Shown: one piece after another, positions 10,824 through 20,436 of the stretch
Layout of the letters: every line of letters starts with the position of its first letter
Position numbering within the stretch: position 1 is the stretch's first letter
Translations under genes and position numbers: made by a program
Assembly: GCA_026214975.1 (NCBI GenBank)
Contig: JAOBSW010000822.1
Coordinates: forward strand, 1-64,000
Length of the DNA stretch: 64,000 nucleotides
Origin: Gentiana macrophylla
Taxonomy: Eukaryota > Streptophyta > Magnoliopsida > Gentianales > Gentianaceae
Direction of reading: 5' to 3'
Notes under the pieces: model-generated
Told to the model about the DNA's origin: nothing
The model's database searches: none
Seen by the model: only the letters and a program-made list of their open reading frames with translations

Positions 10824-10927
10824 TATACTTTATAAGCACATAGCAAATAATAAGATGAATAATAAAATCTATCATTTTTAAATCAAAAATAATTACATAA
10901 ATTGTCTTTCGGGCACTACATCTAACA
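10824..10927 (-). repeat. Inverted 5' end of a Cop-8-type LTR
   Basis: Read on the minus strand this begins TGTTAGATGTAGTGCCCGAA and continues AAGACAATTTATGTAATT, matching the first bases of the Cop-8 LTRs (50410, 57722). It is fused tail to tail with the forward LTR end at 10823 and abuts Gyp-B coding sequence at 10928. Confidence 0.65.
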
Positions 10928-11571
10928 GACTGGAGATCCCTGCTTCAGATAGAACATCAACTCCGCCCTCTTCGGTGTAACAGACACCGTATCCTTGGTC
11001 GGCAGAAGACGGGCACACACAAATATTTTGACCACCTTCCTATCCCAAGATAATTCATTCTCCAGGAAGGTGGTGGGGGCTCCATAGGGTTGCGCTGCCA
11101 TTACACCCCGAAGTAATCAGCAATCATCTGCATCCTCTCTAAATCTTAAATATTGGTAGAGCATGTGTACTCATCTATGCCCACTGGTGGATTGTGAACC
11201 CCGTCATACTCGTTGATCCGCTCAATCGTAAAATCAACTTTGACTCCCTGGATCATAGCAAATACATCTCCCGGGTTATGCGCCAGATAAGCATAAAATT
11301 CTCTCACCACCGTACCATTGAACCTTGTCGGTGCCTCAGCCATATCCAGAATATCTTGCACCTTCAGGGCTCTTGGCAAGATCGTACCGCAATCGTCCAA
11401 CTCTATGCCTCGTTCTCAGGCAACCGGTCTTCCGTTCTAATGCCCTCGGAACGATTCATAGATCTCTAAAAAATGAAATTGCTCAACCCCGTCTATCAAG
11501 AGGTTAGAATCTCCGTATACATACTGATGACCACTTGGACGATGGGCGGTTCTGCTATGCTTGGGACCCAT
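10928..11571 (-). pseudogene. Putative plant transposon protein-family ORF of Gyp-B (truncated, frameshifted)
   Basis: Minus-strand frames from the ATG at 11571 (MGPKHSRTAHRPSGHQYVYG) to 10928. Parts align in order with the Gyp-A ORF: LLIDGVEQF with LINGVPQF, VVREFYAYLAHNPG with WVREFYSYLHVHP, and a VDFTIERINEYDGV segment with VITPGTLNNYYGL. A shifted frame then reads ARLLPTKDTVSVTPKRAELM, the C-terminal block the Gyp-A copy has only in part. At least two frame changes and stops lie between 11400 and 11470 and near 11150. The end is lost to the LTR fragment at 10927. Function unknown. Confidence 0.65.
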
Positions 11572-11621
11572 CCTGATGATAATAGGCACAGAAGATGATT
11601 CTGAATCTGAAAAAGTACCCT

Positions 11622-11652
11622 CGGTAAACCGGCAGGTGCTTTCGATTTACCT
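11622..11652 (-). promoter_or_regulatory. Phased palindrome pair before the Gyp-B ORF
   Basis: CGGTAAACCG (11622-11631) and CGATTTACCT (11643-11652) are centred 21 bp apart, 50-80 bp upstream of the ATG on the minus strand, matching the location of the Gyp-A cluster at 5675-5737. Confidence 0.55.
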
Positions 11653-11659
11653 CAGTAGA

Positions 11660-12180
11660 TTTTTCCCGGTTTCTTCTCAGACTCTGCTTCTAAAAATGGA
11701 AAACGATGAACTGCAGTAGCAACATGTTACAGCAGCACTGATCAGCAAAGGATAATGGAAAGAATGGTATTTGGGTGTTTATATGGAGGAAAAATGGTTG
11801 ATTTTGGTGGAGGTAATAGTGTTGATGGTGGCCGAAATTTTGAAAAGGAAGAAGAAATGGTGAAATGTTGGTGATTAAGAAGAAGATAATTGTTGAGCAT
11901 GATGAATGATAGTGGTGGAAGGGTGTTTATATAGGAGAAATCGGTAGAAGATGGAAGGATTTGGTGGGATAGTGGGTAGAGGAGTAATTAGGGTGAGGGA
12001 TTTGAGGGGATTGATTGATGGGATTGAGGTTGAGTTATGGTGGAGTGTGGGAAAGGATGAAATGATAGAAAAGTGGGAAAATGGGGTGCTTTTGCTGACT
12101 GGTGGGTTCCTGGTGCGACGTGTGTCCATCACGTGTCACCGAAAATTCTGCTTTTTAACATGACACTCAGAAACTGTAAA
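11660..12180 (-). promoter_or_regulatory. Gyp-B spacer with TATA-like boxes and CT-rich leader
   Basis: On the minus strand CTATATAAACACCCTT (box 11933-11926) is followed by a CT-rich leader with many CTTCTTC runs. A second copy, CCATATAAACACCC, is at 11784-11778, so a module of about 150 bp looks duplicated. The ATG of the last ORF is 355 and 207 bp downstream. By analogy with Gyp-A this is read as a separate promoter; that is inference. Confidence 0.45.
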
Positions 12181-12189
12181 AACCTAGCT

Positions 12190-12220
12190 CGGTAACCCGG
12201 AGGTAACTCCCAGTTTACCG
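12190..12220 (-). promoter_or_regulatory. Phased palindrome pair in the Gyp-B spacer
   Basis: CGGTAACCCG (12190-12199) and CAGTTTACCG (12211-12220), centres 21 bp apart. It lies about 260 bp upstream of the spacer TATA box, much as the LTR pair lies upstream of its own TATA box. I found no obvious Gyp-A equivalent at this spot. Confidence 0.5.
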
Positions 12221-12539
12221 GGGCTTATTTTCCCAAGATTTTTCTGCCCTTCTACTCTAAACACTTTACTTTAGCTCACTGATCAATCCTGACCTCAAAA
12301 ATCACTAGTTTCTTACTCCTTTTGTTGCTCTTTCCGACTCAATCCTAAACTACTTCACTAGAATACATAACGAGTAAAAAAAACCTAAGGGTGTGGTAGG
12401 ATGAAAAAAATATCATCATTACTCCGGCAACTTTTATTCACTCCTATCATATCAAAGGGTTCAAGAGAATAGTTCTGAGTTTAAATTCGTCAGCTCGAGT
12501 TACCTTTGGATCTTCACTCAGTCCAAAGTTGGGGCCTTA

Positions 12540-13640
12540 ACTCACCAAACTTTCATCTTCGAGGTTTCAACCGTCATGCACTTCCCTTCTCGTCGGTCAT
12601 TATCTTTTAAGAGTGCCTTTTCCCGGATTTTCATAGAAACTTTCTGAGCTCTCTTCCTAGTACGTCTCGCTCTCTTTGCTCGTGTGCTAGGTCGTCCCCT
12701 GCTTTGAGATTTAATCTTTATGCCCTAGGATTCCACATTTTCCACTGTAAGCTCCAATCTTTCACTGCGCAATACGGAAGGACTAGACTTCGTGAGCGTC
12801 TTGTTGTGGTCCTTCACTTCGTGTTCTCTAAGCATTAATCACATGAATTCTTGCTCACAAGTTTCCACTAGAACCTCTTGTTGCCTATGCCTTTCCTTCT
12901 CTATCTCCATTATTTCCACTTCCCCGAATCATAAGTCATCTTGCAACATTCCAGACTATTATCTAGGGGCTGTAGGAATTTTATAGATACGGCATCATTG
13001 TTCAGCCTTAATGTGATTTCCCCATTATCAAAGTCCATGATTGCTCTGCTGGTCACTAAGAATGGTCTACCAAATAGAACTGGGGCACTCAGATTCTCAG
13101 GTACATCTAAAACCATGAAATTTATCGGGAATGAGAATCCTCCTGCCTTAATCGTACAATCCTTTAACAGGCCGGTAGGCATATCTCTGGTTCGATCGAC
13201 AAAGGTCATGGACCGGGTTTGATCCATGACAACCGGAATCTTAATCTTCTAGTAGAAGGATAGAGGAAAATGTAACAACTTGAACCTGAATCACAAAGGC
13301 CTAAACCTACAGATATACCAATGATAGAGATCGGAGTCTAAAGCGCCCAGGGTCTCTTAACTTTTCATGTGACGAGTGCGGGTAATCCTCAGACTCTGAG
13401 AACATAGTGTCCGGATCCTCCTCCGGATCATCGGAGTCGTAGTTGGACGATATATCAATTAGCTCGATAGGAAACGTACCTGGTCGATAAGTCTCGTACT
13501 CTTTCAGGTTTTCCTCGGCTTCCTGCTTAAGAGTTTCAGTCTCCTCCTCCACACGCTTCTTGTCCCCTTCATATTTCTCTCTAGATTTTGATCCAGGATA
13601 CATAGAGATTGGCTTGATGTTCAACACGGTACGAAGAATT
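12540..13640 (-). pseudogene. Gyp-B gag-protease remnant
   Basis: Minus-strand order: an acidic, glutamate-rich segment (13627-13307), then LCDSGSSC with the retropepsin D-S-G codons at 13292-13284, then after a one-base frame change MDQTRSMTFVDRTRDM and FMVLDVPENLSAPVLFGRPF (13227-12910), the conserved second half of gypsy proteases. After a stop, other frames give a basic tail with RAKRARRTRKRAQ near 12680-12640, comparable to the Gyp-A tail. The active-site triad is present but not in one frame with the rest. No polymerase domain follows. Confidence 0.65.
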
Positions 13641-13851
13641 GCGTTTGACTCGTATAGCCTTTATCACTATTGCTTGACTGAATTTCCGAAGTGTCCTGAT
13701 ACTCCTTCAAAAGAGACAAAATAAACAAAGAAAAGGTTAGCAATTCCCGCTTCAGTTGGGGATGAACCCAACTGTTGTGGACCTACTAACTAAAATCAAC
13801 TCGGATAGACATAGAATAACAAGGACTGTCAGAATTTGAATTTCTGGACCT

Positions 13852-13882
13852 CGGTAAATTGGGGGTAAGCCACGGTAAACCG
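13852..13882 (-). promoter_or_regulatory. Phased palindrome pair after the Gyp-B primer site
   Basis: CGGTAAATTG (13852-13861) and CGGTAAACCG (13873-13882), centres 21 bp apart, about 150 bp downstream of the primer site on the minus strand. It corresponds in place to 3425-3456 of Gyp-A. Confidence 0.55.
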
Positions 13883-14020
13883 GGCATAGAATTTCTTATT
13901 TTGGCAATTTAGACAGTGCGGGTTTTAATCTAGGATGACTCAAGACTCAAAATGAAAATAAATTTAAAAAAACGACTTCTTAATTAGACTTAAAACGTTT
14001 ATTCTTGAAATTGGCCATTG

Positions 14021-14038
14021 TCCCCGGAAACAGCACCA
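14021..14038 (-). other. Primer-binding site of Gyp-B (degenerate tRNA-Asp type)
   Basis: The minus strand reads TTGGTGCTGTTTCCGGGG, matching the tRNA-Asp complement used by Gyp-A at most positions, with C-to-T changes and one other difference. The LTR end (GCGATCA on the minus strand) lies 8 bp away at 14046, exactly as in Gyp-A. Confidence 0.7.
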
Positions 14039-14045
14039 AAAATCT

Positions 14046-14998
14046 TGATCGCGTGTAAGTCACTAACGTCGATATTACTAGCAAGAATACTTGGTCCATC
14101 GTAGTATAGTAAGGACGAATCAAGGTCGATCCCACAGAGACAATGCAACTCAAGCATAAACGTTTCTAAACTAACTAAGAAGATACATATATGGTCTTTG
14201 ACCAACTATAGACATGAAAGAAACATGGTGTTCCTCCCCCTCTTCCTACCGATCTGCTAACTTGAATTAGTTAATCCTTATATTTACTTCCTCACATAAT
14301 TTCCTTAAATTAATGGAACGAGCTTTTAATTCAGTTTTAAGCTACGGGTGCAACTCCTAACCCTATCTCCTCCGACCATGGTAGTAGATAATCTATACGC
14401 CAACTACCCTCCTTAATTGGTCCGTAATAGCCATTACGTATAAATAACTAGAATTGCCGGTATTGAGCGCTAACTCATACCGCTAACCCGCCTAGGCAGC
14501 TATCGACACTGATTAGCACGTTCCTAGGGTCCATCAAGACTATGTCCTAACTAACACTTCACTATCAGTACTTCATGTTAATTTATGAATTACGAATACT
14601 AGATTTTCCAGACCTATTACTCGTTTTAATTATTTCTATCGATCAACGTAGCTGACGTGAATCACAGATTTAGGTTTTCTAAATTGTGCCTCGGTAAACC
14701 GGTATAGACCGCCGGTTTACCTAGGGCGGCTTTTCCTATTTTTGGATCTACATTGCTCAATGTTGATTAATCTATGTAAATTATAGGGTCGTTCAACAAG
14801 CACATTAACTAAAACACGTAATACAAACAGATCTACCATATTAAAGACATAAAGGAACGTTCAAAGCTTCATACCTTCAACAATGGAGATCTAGCTTTTA
14901 CCACTCAAGCTAGAGATGGTAGGGAAGGGAAGGAAACCAGAAAATAAACTTCAAGGACTTGGAAGGAACTTTATTTCATCAAATTGTATAATGTATAT
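14046..14998 (-). repeat. Gyp-B LTR, inner part
   Basis: Starts TGATCGCGTGTAAG next to the primer site and runs to the Cop-1 insertion. Contains the palindrome pair at 14692-14722. It continues at 19947. No second copy of this LTR is in the window because the other end of Gyp-B is lost. Confidence 0.6.
14692..14722 (-). promoter_or_regulatory. Phased palindrome pair in the Gyp-B LTR, downstream of TATA
   Basis: CGGTAAACCG (14692-14701) and CGGTTTACCT (14713-14722), centres 21 bp apart. Joined across Cop-1 it lies about 330 bp downstream of the LTR TATA box, like the Gyp-A triplet at 2372-2425. Confidence 0.55.
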
Positions 14999-15313
14999 TG
15001 AAGAGAGTTTGAGAAAGTAAATAATACTTGAGTAAACTTCAACTTAGTTTATTCATCAAATGGAAGAAGTATAAATAGTTACAATTGAGGTGAGATACTA
15101 GCTAGCTTGGGCGGCCACTAGCTATGGGCGGCAAGCATGCTTGTAAAAGTAAAAGTTATGTCTATGACATAAAGTAAACTAGACTAGAGTTTGACATATT
15201 AATTGTTTATATGTACCACAATTAATATGTCCTTTTACAAATAAAGTGTACAAATAATGTATACACGGAAATAAATAAATATTACATAATATTTGATATG
15301 TAATATTTCCACA
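14999..15313 (-). repeat. Cop-1 3' LTR
   Basis: On the plus strand runs TGAAGAGAGTTTGAG to ATATTTCCACA. The element-strand start is TGTGGAAATATTACATATC. The purine tract (element strand TTGAGGGGGGTG) lies directly to its right at 15314-15327. Confidence 0.92.
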
Positions 15314-15321
15314 CACCCCCC

Positions 15322-16765
15322 TCAAACTGGGTTGTATATGTTTATACAGCCAAGTTTACTACTCAGTCTGCTGAACATAAGTGGTGGAATGGCCTTGGTG
15401 AGAATATCAGCATTCTGGTCTGCTGAGGGAACATACTGGAGTTGAATAATCTTGGAATCAATCTTCTCCTTCAGGAAGTGTCTGTCAATGTCCACATGTT
15501 TGGTTTTATCATGATGGAGTGGATCTTCTGCCATGCATAAGGCTGAATTTTGTCACAGCAGAGTGTGATAGGGTGCTGAAAAGGCTGCTGAAGTTCTGTC
15601 AGGACCCTTTTTACCCATAGAGCTTCACAAATACCCAAAACTAGTGCCCTGAGTTCAGCTTCAGCACTGCTTCTAGAGACAGTAGGTTGTTTCTTGCTCC
15701 TCCAGGTGACAAGATTGCCCCATACATAAAACGATGCTTTGTAGTAGACCTTCTGTCTATGTGAATGACCCGGCCAATCAAACATCGGTGTAAACCTTGA
15801 TAGATCTCTCGGCACAGACTTGGTGAAGTGCAAGCCTTGGCCAGGAGTGGATTTCAAGTACCTCAAGATATCTGTTCACAACATCCCAATGATGCTCGGT
15901 GAGGGCAATGCATGAGCGGCTCACTGATCGACTCCATATGCAATATCAGGTCTTGTATGGGACATATAAATAAGTTTCCTACAAGTCTCGATATTAATCC
16001 TTCCCGACAAACAATGTCACCATGCGTGAGAGGTATTACTGGGGTCTCTGGGGATACAACGAGTTTGCATCCCAAAGATACCGGTTTCCTTCAAGAGTCC
16101 GGCACATATTTCCTTTGAGAGATAGAGATACCTGGTTATTTCTTGCAATTTCCATACCAAGGAAGTATTTAAGATAGCCCAAATCCTTGACTTGAAAAAC
16201 CTTTGCCAGTAGAGTCTTCAAATTCTGGATCTCAGTAGAGTCATCACCAGTGAGGATGATATCATCCACATACACAATAAGGATAGATCTTTTCTGGCTA
16301 GTGGTCTTGATAAACATGGTGTGGTCTGAGTTGCATTGATGATATCCAGCAGCTTTAAACTCTGAGAGTGAGTTTCCCAAACCAGGCTCTTGGGGATTGC
16401 TTTAGGCCATATAGAGATTTCCTTAATTTGCAAACCTTTCCTTGAGTGTTAGGATTGGTAAAACCAGGAGGTACATTCATGTAAACTTCCTCAGTAAGGT
16501 CACCATTGAGGAAGGCATTTTTGATATCCAATTGGTGAAGAGGCCAGTCAAGTTGGATAGCAAGAGATATCAGTATTCTGACAGTGTTCAATTTTGCCAC
16601 TGGTGCAAAAGTTTCTTTGTAGTCAATGCCATAAGTTTGAGTGAAACCCCTTGCAACTAGTCGGCCTTATACTTGTCAATTGTACCATCAAGCATTGTAT
16701 TTGATGGTAAATAACCACTTGCGACTAATTGTCTTCTTGCCTTTGGGGGAGAGCTGTTAGATCCC
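15322..16765 (-). pseudogene. Cop-1 reverse transcriptase-RNase H
   Basis: Minus-strand frames: QLDWPLHQLDIKNAFLNG and [10 protein letters not shown] (16600-16355), LIVYVDDIILTGDD (catalytic YVDD, near 16270), then RNase H with WRSKKQPTVSRSSAEAELRA and a C-terminal HVDIDRHFLKEKIDSK segment ending CINIYNPV at 15322. Frame changes at about 16370, 16040, 15865 and 15500 break it. The RT start upstream of 16600 is also degraded. Motifs are otherwise well kept. Confidence 0.85.
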
Positions 16766-16773
16766 ATGTATGA

Positions 16774-18640
16774 TTATCCGAGGGAGGCGATCATTTTGGT
16801 CTTGACAATTTGCCTTCCACTTATCATGTTGTAGAGCTTCTGTATATTCTTAGGAATAGAGTGAGAATCCAAGTCCTGTGTAAACATGGCAAAAGCAGGT
16901 GATAACTGATCATAAGATAGATAATTATGAATAGAATGATTAGTAGTGCAAGATCTCTTTCCCTTCCTGATAGCAATAGGCCTATCATCAATGTCGCAGT
17001 CTTTGAGAGTGCAGAGTTCTTTGAGTGTCGATGAGGCTCGGGTCGTGCAGGCTCTGGGTCGATGAGACTCGGTTCGAGGAGGTTCTTTGAGGATCGTGAG
17101 GGAGAGCCGAGAGTCGATAAGTCTTTGAGGTTCGATCTCTTTGAGAATCGATGAGGTTCTTTGAGGGTTAAGAGTTTCTTTGAGGATAGGATTTAGGTCA
17201 ATTTCAATCAGGTTTCCATCAGTGACTTCCTCAGTGGACTTGATGTAGTAGGGAGTCCTTTCAAAAAAATTTACATCCATAGAATTGTAAAATCTCTTTT
17301 CAGAAGGAGAGTAACACTTGTAACATTTCCTGTCCTTTGCATATCCTAGGAAAATGCACTTGTGAGCTTTGGGATCAAGTTTGCTTCTGTGTTGGGCATG
17401 GATATAAACAAACACAGTACAACCAAAGATTTTTGGAGGTAATTGGGAAATAAGATGAGGGCATGAGTGTGTGGTCAGAAGGGTTTGGATAGGAGTTTTG
17501 AAGCCTAACACTCTACTGGGAAGTCTGTTGATTAAGTATGTGGCAGTTAATATAGCTTCACCCCACATACACTTTGGAACATGTGTGGTGAACATGATTG
17601 ATCTAGCCATCTCTAGTAGGTGCCTGTTCTTTCTCTTAGCAACCCCATTTTGTTGAGGTGTTTCCACACAACTACTGATATGGACAATCCCCTTATCCAT
17701 CAAGAAATTACTGAGGTTAGACTCATAGTATTCAAGTGCATTATCAGTCTTTAAGATCTTGATCTTAGTGTCAAATTGAGTAGAGATCATGTTGTAAAAT
17801 TCTTGAAAAACTGTTCCAACTTCAGATTTATCCTTCATTAAAAACAGCCATGTGTTTCTGGTATGATCATCAATGAAAGTGACAAACCACCTTTTCCTGT
17901 TATACTTTTTACCCTTGAAGGTCCCCATACATCACTATGAATTAAAGTGAAAGGTGTAGAAGGCAAATGAGGTAGTTTGGTATACATGATTTGGTAAGTT
18001 TGGCAAATTGACAAATATCACATTGAAGATCATTGACATTACATCCTTTAAATAATTCAGAATTACTGGACTTTAAATAACCAAAACTTGGATGTCCTAG
18101 TCTATAATGCCATAACATGATATTGTCTAAGGTTTGAGTGCAGTGTCTGAGGCAGATTCGAGTCTTGATCTTATGTCTTGGCGAGGTTGACCACATACAA
18201 TCTGAAGCAGGGTTTAGCCCTCCCAATCACTTCTGTGAAGAAGGGTCTGGAAAGTACACTCGATTCTTATTAAACACAATGATCCACTTCAAATCTTTTG
18301 CAAGTTTCTTGTGAGATATGAGATTGCAGTCTAATTTTGGAACAAATAGGACATCCTTTAGGCATATCTTATTAGTGAGTATAACATTTCCAAAACCTTC
18401 GCATGAGAGATAGATCCATCGCCAGATCTTAATTTTATGAATTTGATGACATGGCATAAGGTGAGTTATGAGGTTTTTATTGCCAGTCATATGAGAGGAG
18501 GCCCCAGAATCAACAATCCATGTTTCATTACTAATAGAAGAGTAGAATTTACCTGCACTAGCCTGAGTAGCCGTGTCAGTAGAGGGACTACCTTCTTTTT
18601 GTTGAGTGAGGAAAGCTTTGAATGCAAACAAACCGAGCAT
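16774..18640 (-). pseudogene. Cop-1 protease-integrase
   Basis: Protease: TWIVDSGASSHMTG (D-S-G active site) in 18640-18227. GAG-pre-integrase: LWHYRLGHPSFGYL with CDICQFAKLT (HHCC zinc finger) in 18226-17942. Integrase core: KRWFVTFIDDHTRNTW, then KTDNALEYYE and QQNGVAKRKNRHLLE, in the open frame 17928-16774 (384 residues). The first catalytic Asp (IHSDVWG) falls at the frame change near 17930. The linker with repeated SSTLKEL-like stretches is serine/arginine rich and shows local sequence disturbance at 17030-17170. Confidence 0.87.
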
Positions 18641-19627
18641 TCAACTTGTTATCATTCTCTCTTCATTGACATGCACGCTTACGACTTTCCTGGTAGGCTT
18701 TGAGGATTTAGGCATGCCATGTAGCTTCCAGCAGGTGTCCTTGGTGTGATTTGTGCGTTTGCAGTGCTCACAGAACAACTTTCCAGTTCGATCAGTAGGC
18801 TTCCTGACAGTCTCAGTAACCTCAGCAGGCTTCCTGACAGTCAGCAGGGTAGCACTTTCAGCAGGGTTGTCAGCAGGGGAGTTCAGCAGCATCACTTTTC
18901 TCCTGCTTTCCTCATGTTTGACTTCAGCAAACATGGATTTGAGATTGGGGAGAGGTTTTGTGGCAAGGATTCTTCCCCTAACATCATCAAGAGTAGGATT
19001 CAGTCCAGTAAGAAACTTGAATACTCTCTTTTTCTCAATAATGTCCTTATAAAGGGCAGCATCCTTGACATCATTCCAGGGGTGAGTTTCCAACATATCT
19101 AGGTGTTGCCATGCCCTAGACAGTTGGTTGAAGTATTGAGTTACAGACATATCTCCTTGTCTGCAATTTTGAATCTGAGCTTCAAGTTCATACACTTCTG
19201 ATGTATTGTCTTTCTTGGAGTAAAGATCCTGGCATTATCCTGAGATCTCGCTGCATTATCATACATCATAAAGTTCTCACTAATCTCTTTTGTCATTGAT
19301 CTTGTGAGAATGGTCATGACTTGATTATTAGTAGTATCCCATGCTTCAAATCTCGGGTCATTTTCAAGCAGGGGCGGAGTTTAGAGTCGACGGGTATCCC
19401 ATCTTACCTTGTCCAGAGATGTACATTTTCATAGACCTTGACCACAGCAAGTAGTTGTTGCCATCAAGTCTATGATTTGTGTAAGATGAAGAAGTCGGTG
19501 ACCCCGATCTGTGAGGCGGTTGGGACTCAATCGAGGGTGAGGAAGCTTCAGATAATGAAGACATTCTTGATTCAAAGAGGCATCGAGAATTTGCAATGGA
19601 TTCGTGGAGTTTAAGTCTCGATACCAT
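18641..19627 (-). pseudogene. Cop-1 gag
   Basis: N-terminal part 19627-19364 starts ATGGTATCGAG, where the ATG is formed by the last LTR base plus the primer site; it contains HRLDGNNYLLWSRSMKMYIS. After a break at 19360-19200 the frame 19195-18641 gives a UBN2-type gag (YELEAQIQNCRQGDM, LTGLNPTLDDVRGR) and a CCHC zinc knuckle CEHCKRTNHTKDTC. Structural protein of the virus-like particle. Confidence 0.82.
19615..19626 (-). other. Cop-1 primer-binding site
   Basis: The minus strand reads TGGTATCGAGAC directly after the LTR end; plant copia elements use the initiator tRNA-Met complement TGGTATCAGAGC. Confidence 0.75.
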
Positions 19628-19941
19628 GAAGAGAGTTTGAGAAAGTAAATAATACTTGAGTAAACTTCAACTTAGTTTATTCATTAAATGGAAGAAGTAT
19701 AAATAGTTACAATTGAGGTGAGATACTAGCTAGCTTGGGCGGCCACTAGCTATGGGCGGCAAGCATGCTTGTAAAAGTAAAAGTTATGTCTATGACATAA
19801 AGTAAACTAGACTAGAGTTTGACACATTATTTGTTTATATGTACCACAATTAATATGTCATTTTACAAATAAAGTGTACAAATAATGTATACACGGAAAT
19901 AAATAAATATTACATAATATTTGATATGTAATATTTCCACA
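19627..19941 (-). repeat. Cop-1 5' LTR
   Basis: 315 bp, same length as 14999-15313, with differences near 19685, 19826, 19834 and 19860. Followed by the target duplication TATAT at 19942-19946. Confidence 0.92.
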
Positions 19942-19946
19942 TATAT

Positions 19947-20436
19947 AATTAAAGATTGAATATAATTGAGTACTTATGAATTATTTTATGCGGCTTTATA
20001 TAGATACAATAGCCGACTTATGACTCTCAGAAGCCCTAACCGACCTAGTAAACGCGGCAGAATCGATTTCTTGTTCCTCAAGACCCTCGGTTTATCGAGC
20101 CTAGACCACGGTAAACCGAGCCTTCAATTCTTCTTTTTCTCTGGTAGATCTCTTCTTGGACTTCATTTACTTGGCCCAACACGCTTTCCTCTGGTCCAGC
20201 TTAGTCCATAAATGCTCCGGACTTGATACATCCTGGAAAATACAAAAAACACAACAAAACAGTACCAAACCTTCGGGAAAATAACACAGATGCAGCATTA
20301 CGAAACTAGGAACATACACAAAGCATTTAACACATATTCCATACAATAACGAGCCTATATATCCTATCTTTGAGCATATTTTTGGTTAATAAAGGTATAA
20401 TTATTGGTACTAGTTAGGGTGTTATTAGTCCCTCAC
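19947..20436 (-). repeat. Gyp-B LTR, outer part with TATA box
   Basis: Continues the LTR of 14046-14998 across Cop-1. The minus-strand TATATAAA is at 20002-19995, with the palindrome pair at 20088-20118 about 90-115 bp upstream of it. Total LTR would be about 1.44 kb. The outer end (minus strand TGAGGGACTAAT) is inferred from the switch to gag coding. Confidence 0.5.
20088..20118 (-). promoter_or_regulatory. Phased palindrome pair upstream of the Gyp-B LTR TATA box
   Basis: CGGTTTATCG (20088-20097) and CGGTAAACCG (20109-20118), centres 21 bp apart. Same location relative to TATA as 1824-1855 in Gyp-A. Confidence 0.55.

Larger units (their letters stand above)
14999..19941 (-). mobile_element. 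Cop-1: nearly complete Ty1/copia element, Ale-like, minus strand
   Basis: Length 4943 bp with two 315-bp LTRs (14999-15313 and 19627-19941) differing at about four positions, so insertion is recent. A perfect 5-bp target duplication TATAT flanks it (14994-14998 and 19942-19946). A tRNA-Met primer site and a G-rich purine tract abut the LTRs. gag, protease, integrase, RT and RNase H follow in copia order with frameshifts. It sits inside the Gyp-B LTR. The RNase H end (HVDIDRHFLKEKI) and small LTRs are Ale/Retrofit-like. Confidence 0.93.
10928..20436 (-). mobile_element. Gyp-B: Athila-like non-autonomous gypsy element, 3'-truncated, interrupted by Cop-1
   Basis: Read right to left: LTR (20436-19947 and 14998-14046 around the Cop-1 insertion), primer site near 14037-14021, gag-protease remnant, spacer with TATA-like boxes, then a putative plant transposon protein ORF cut at 10928 by a foreign LTR end. 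The architecture equals that of Gyp-A, yet the nucleotide sequence is clearly different. No RT or integrase motif is visible. The outer LTR end at 20436 is the least certain boundary: TGAGGGACTAATAAC on the minus strand was chosen because Tat-like gag coding resumes right after it. Confidence 0.7.

Noticed and set aside
11875..12132. 85-residue minus-strand frame rich in Ser, Pro and Thr
   Set aside because: Sits in the CT-rich leader and TATA area of Gyp-B; composition artefact.
18437..19102. Plus-strand frames up to 118 residues opposite Cop-1 gag and protease
   Set aside because: Antisense shadows of gag-pol; products show no motif.
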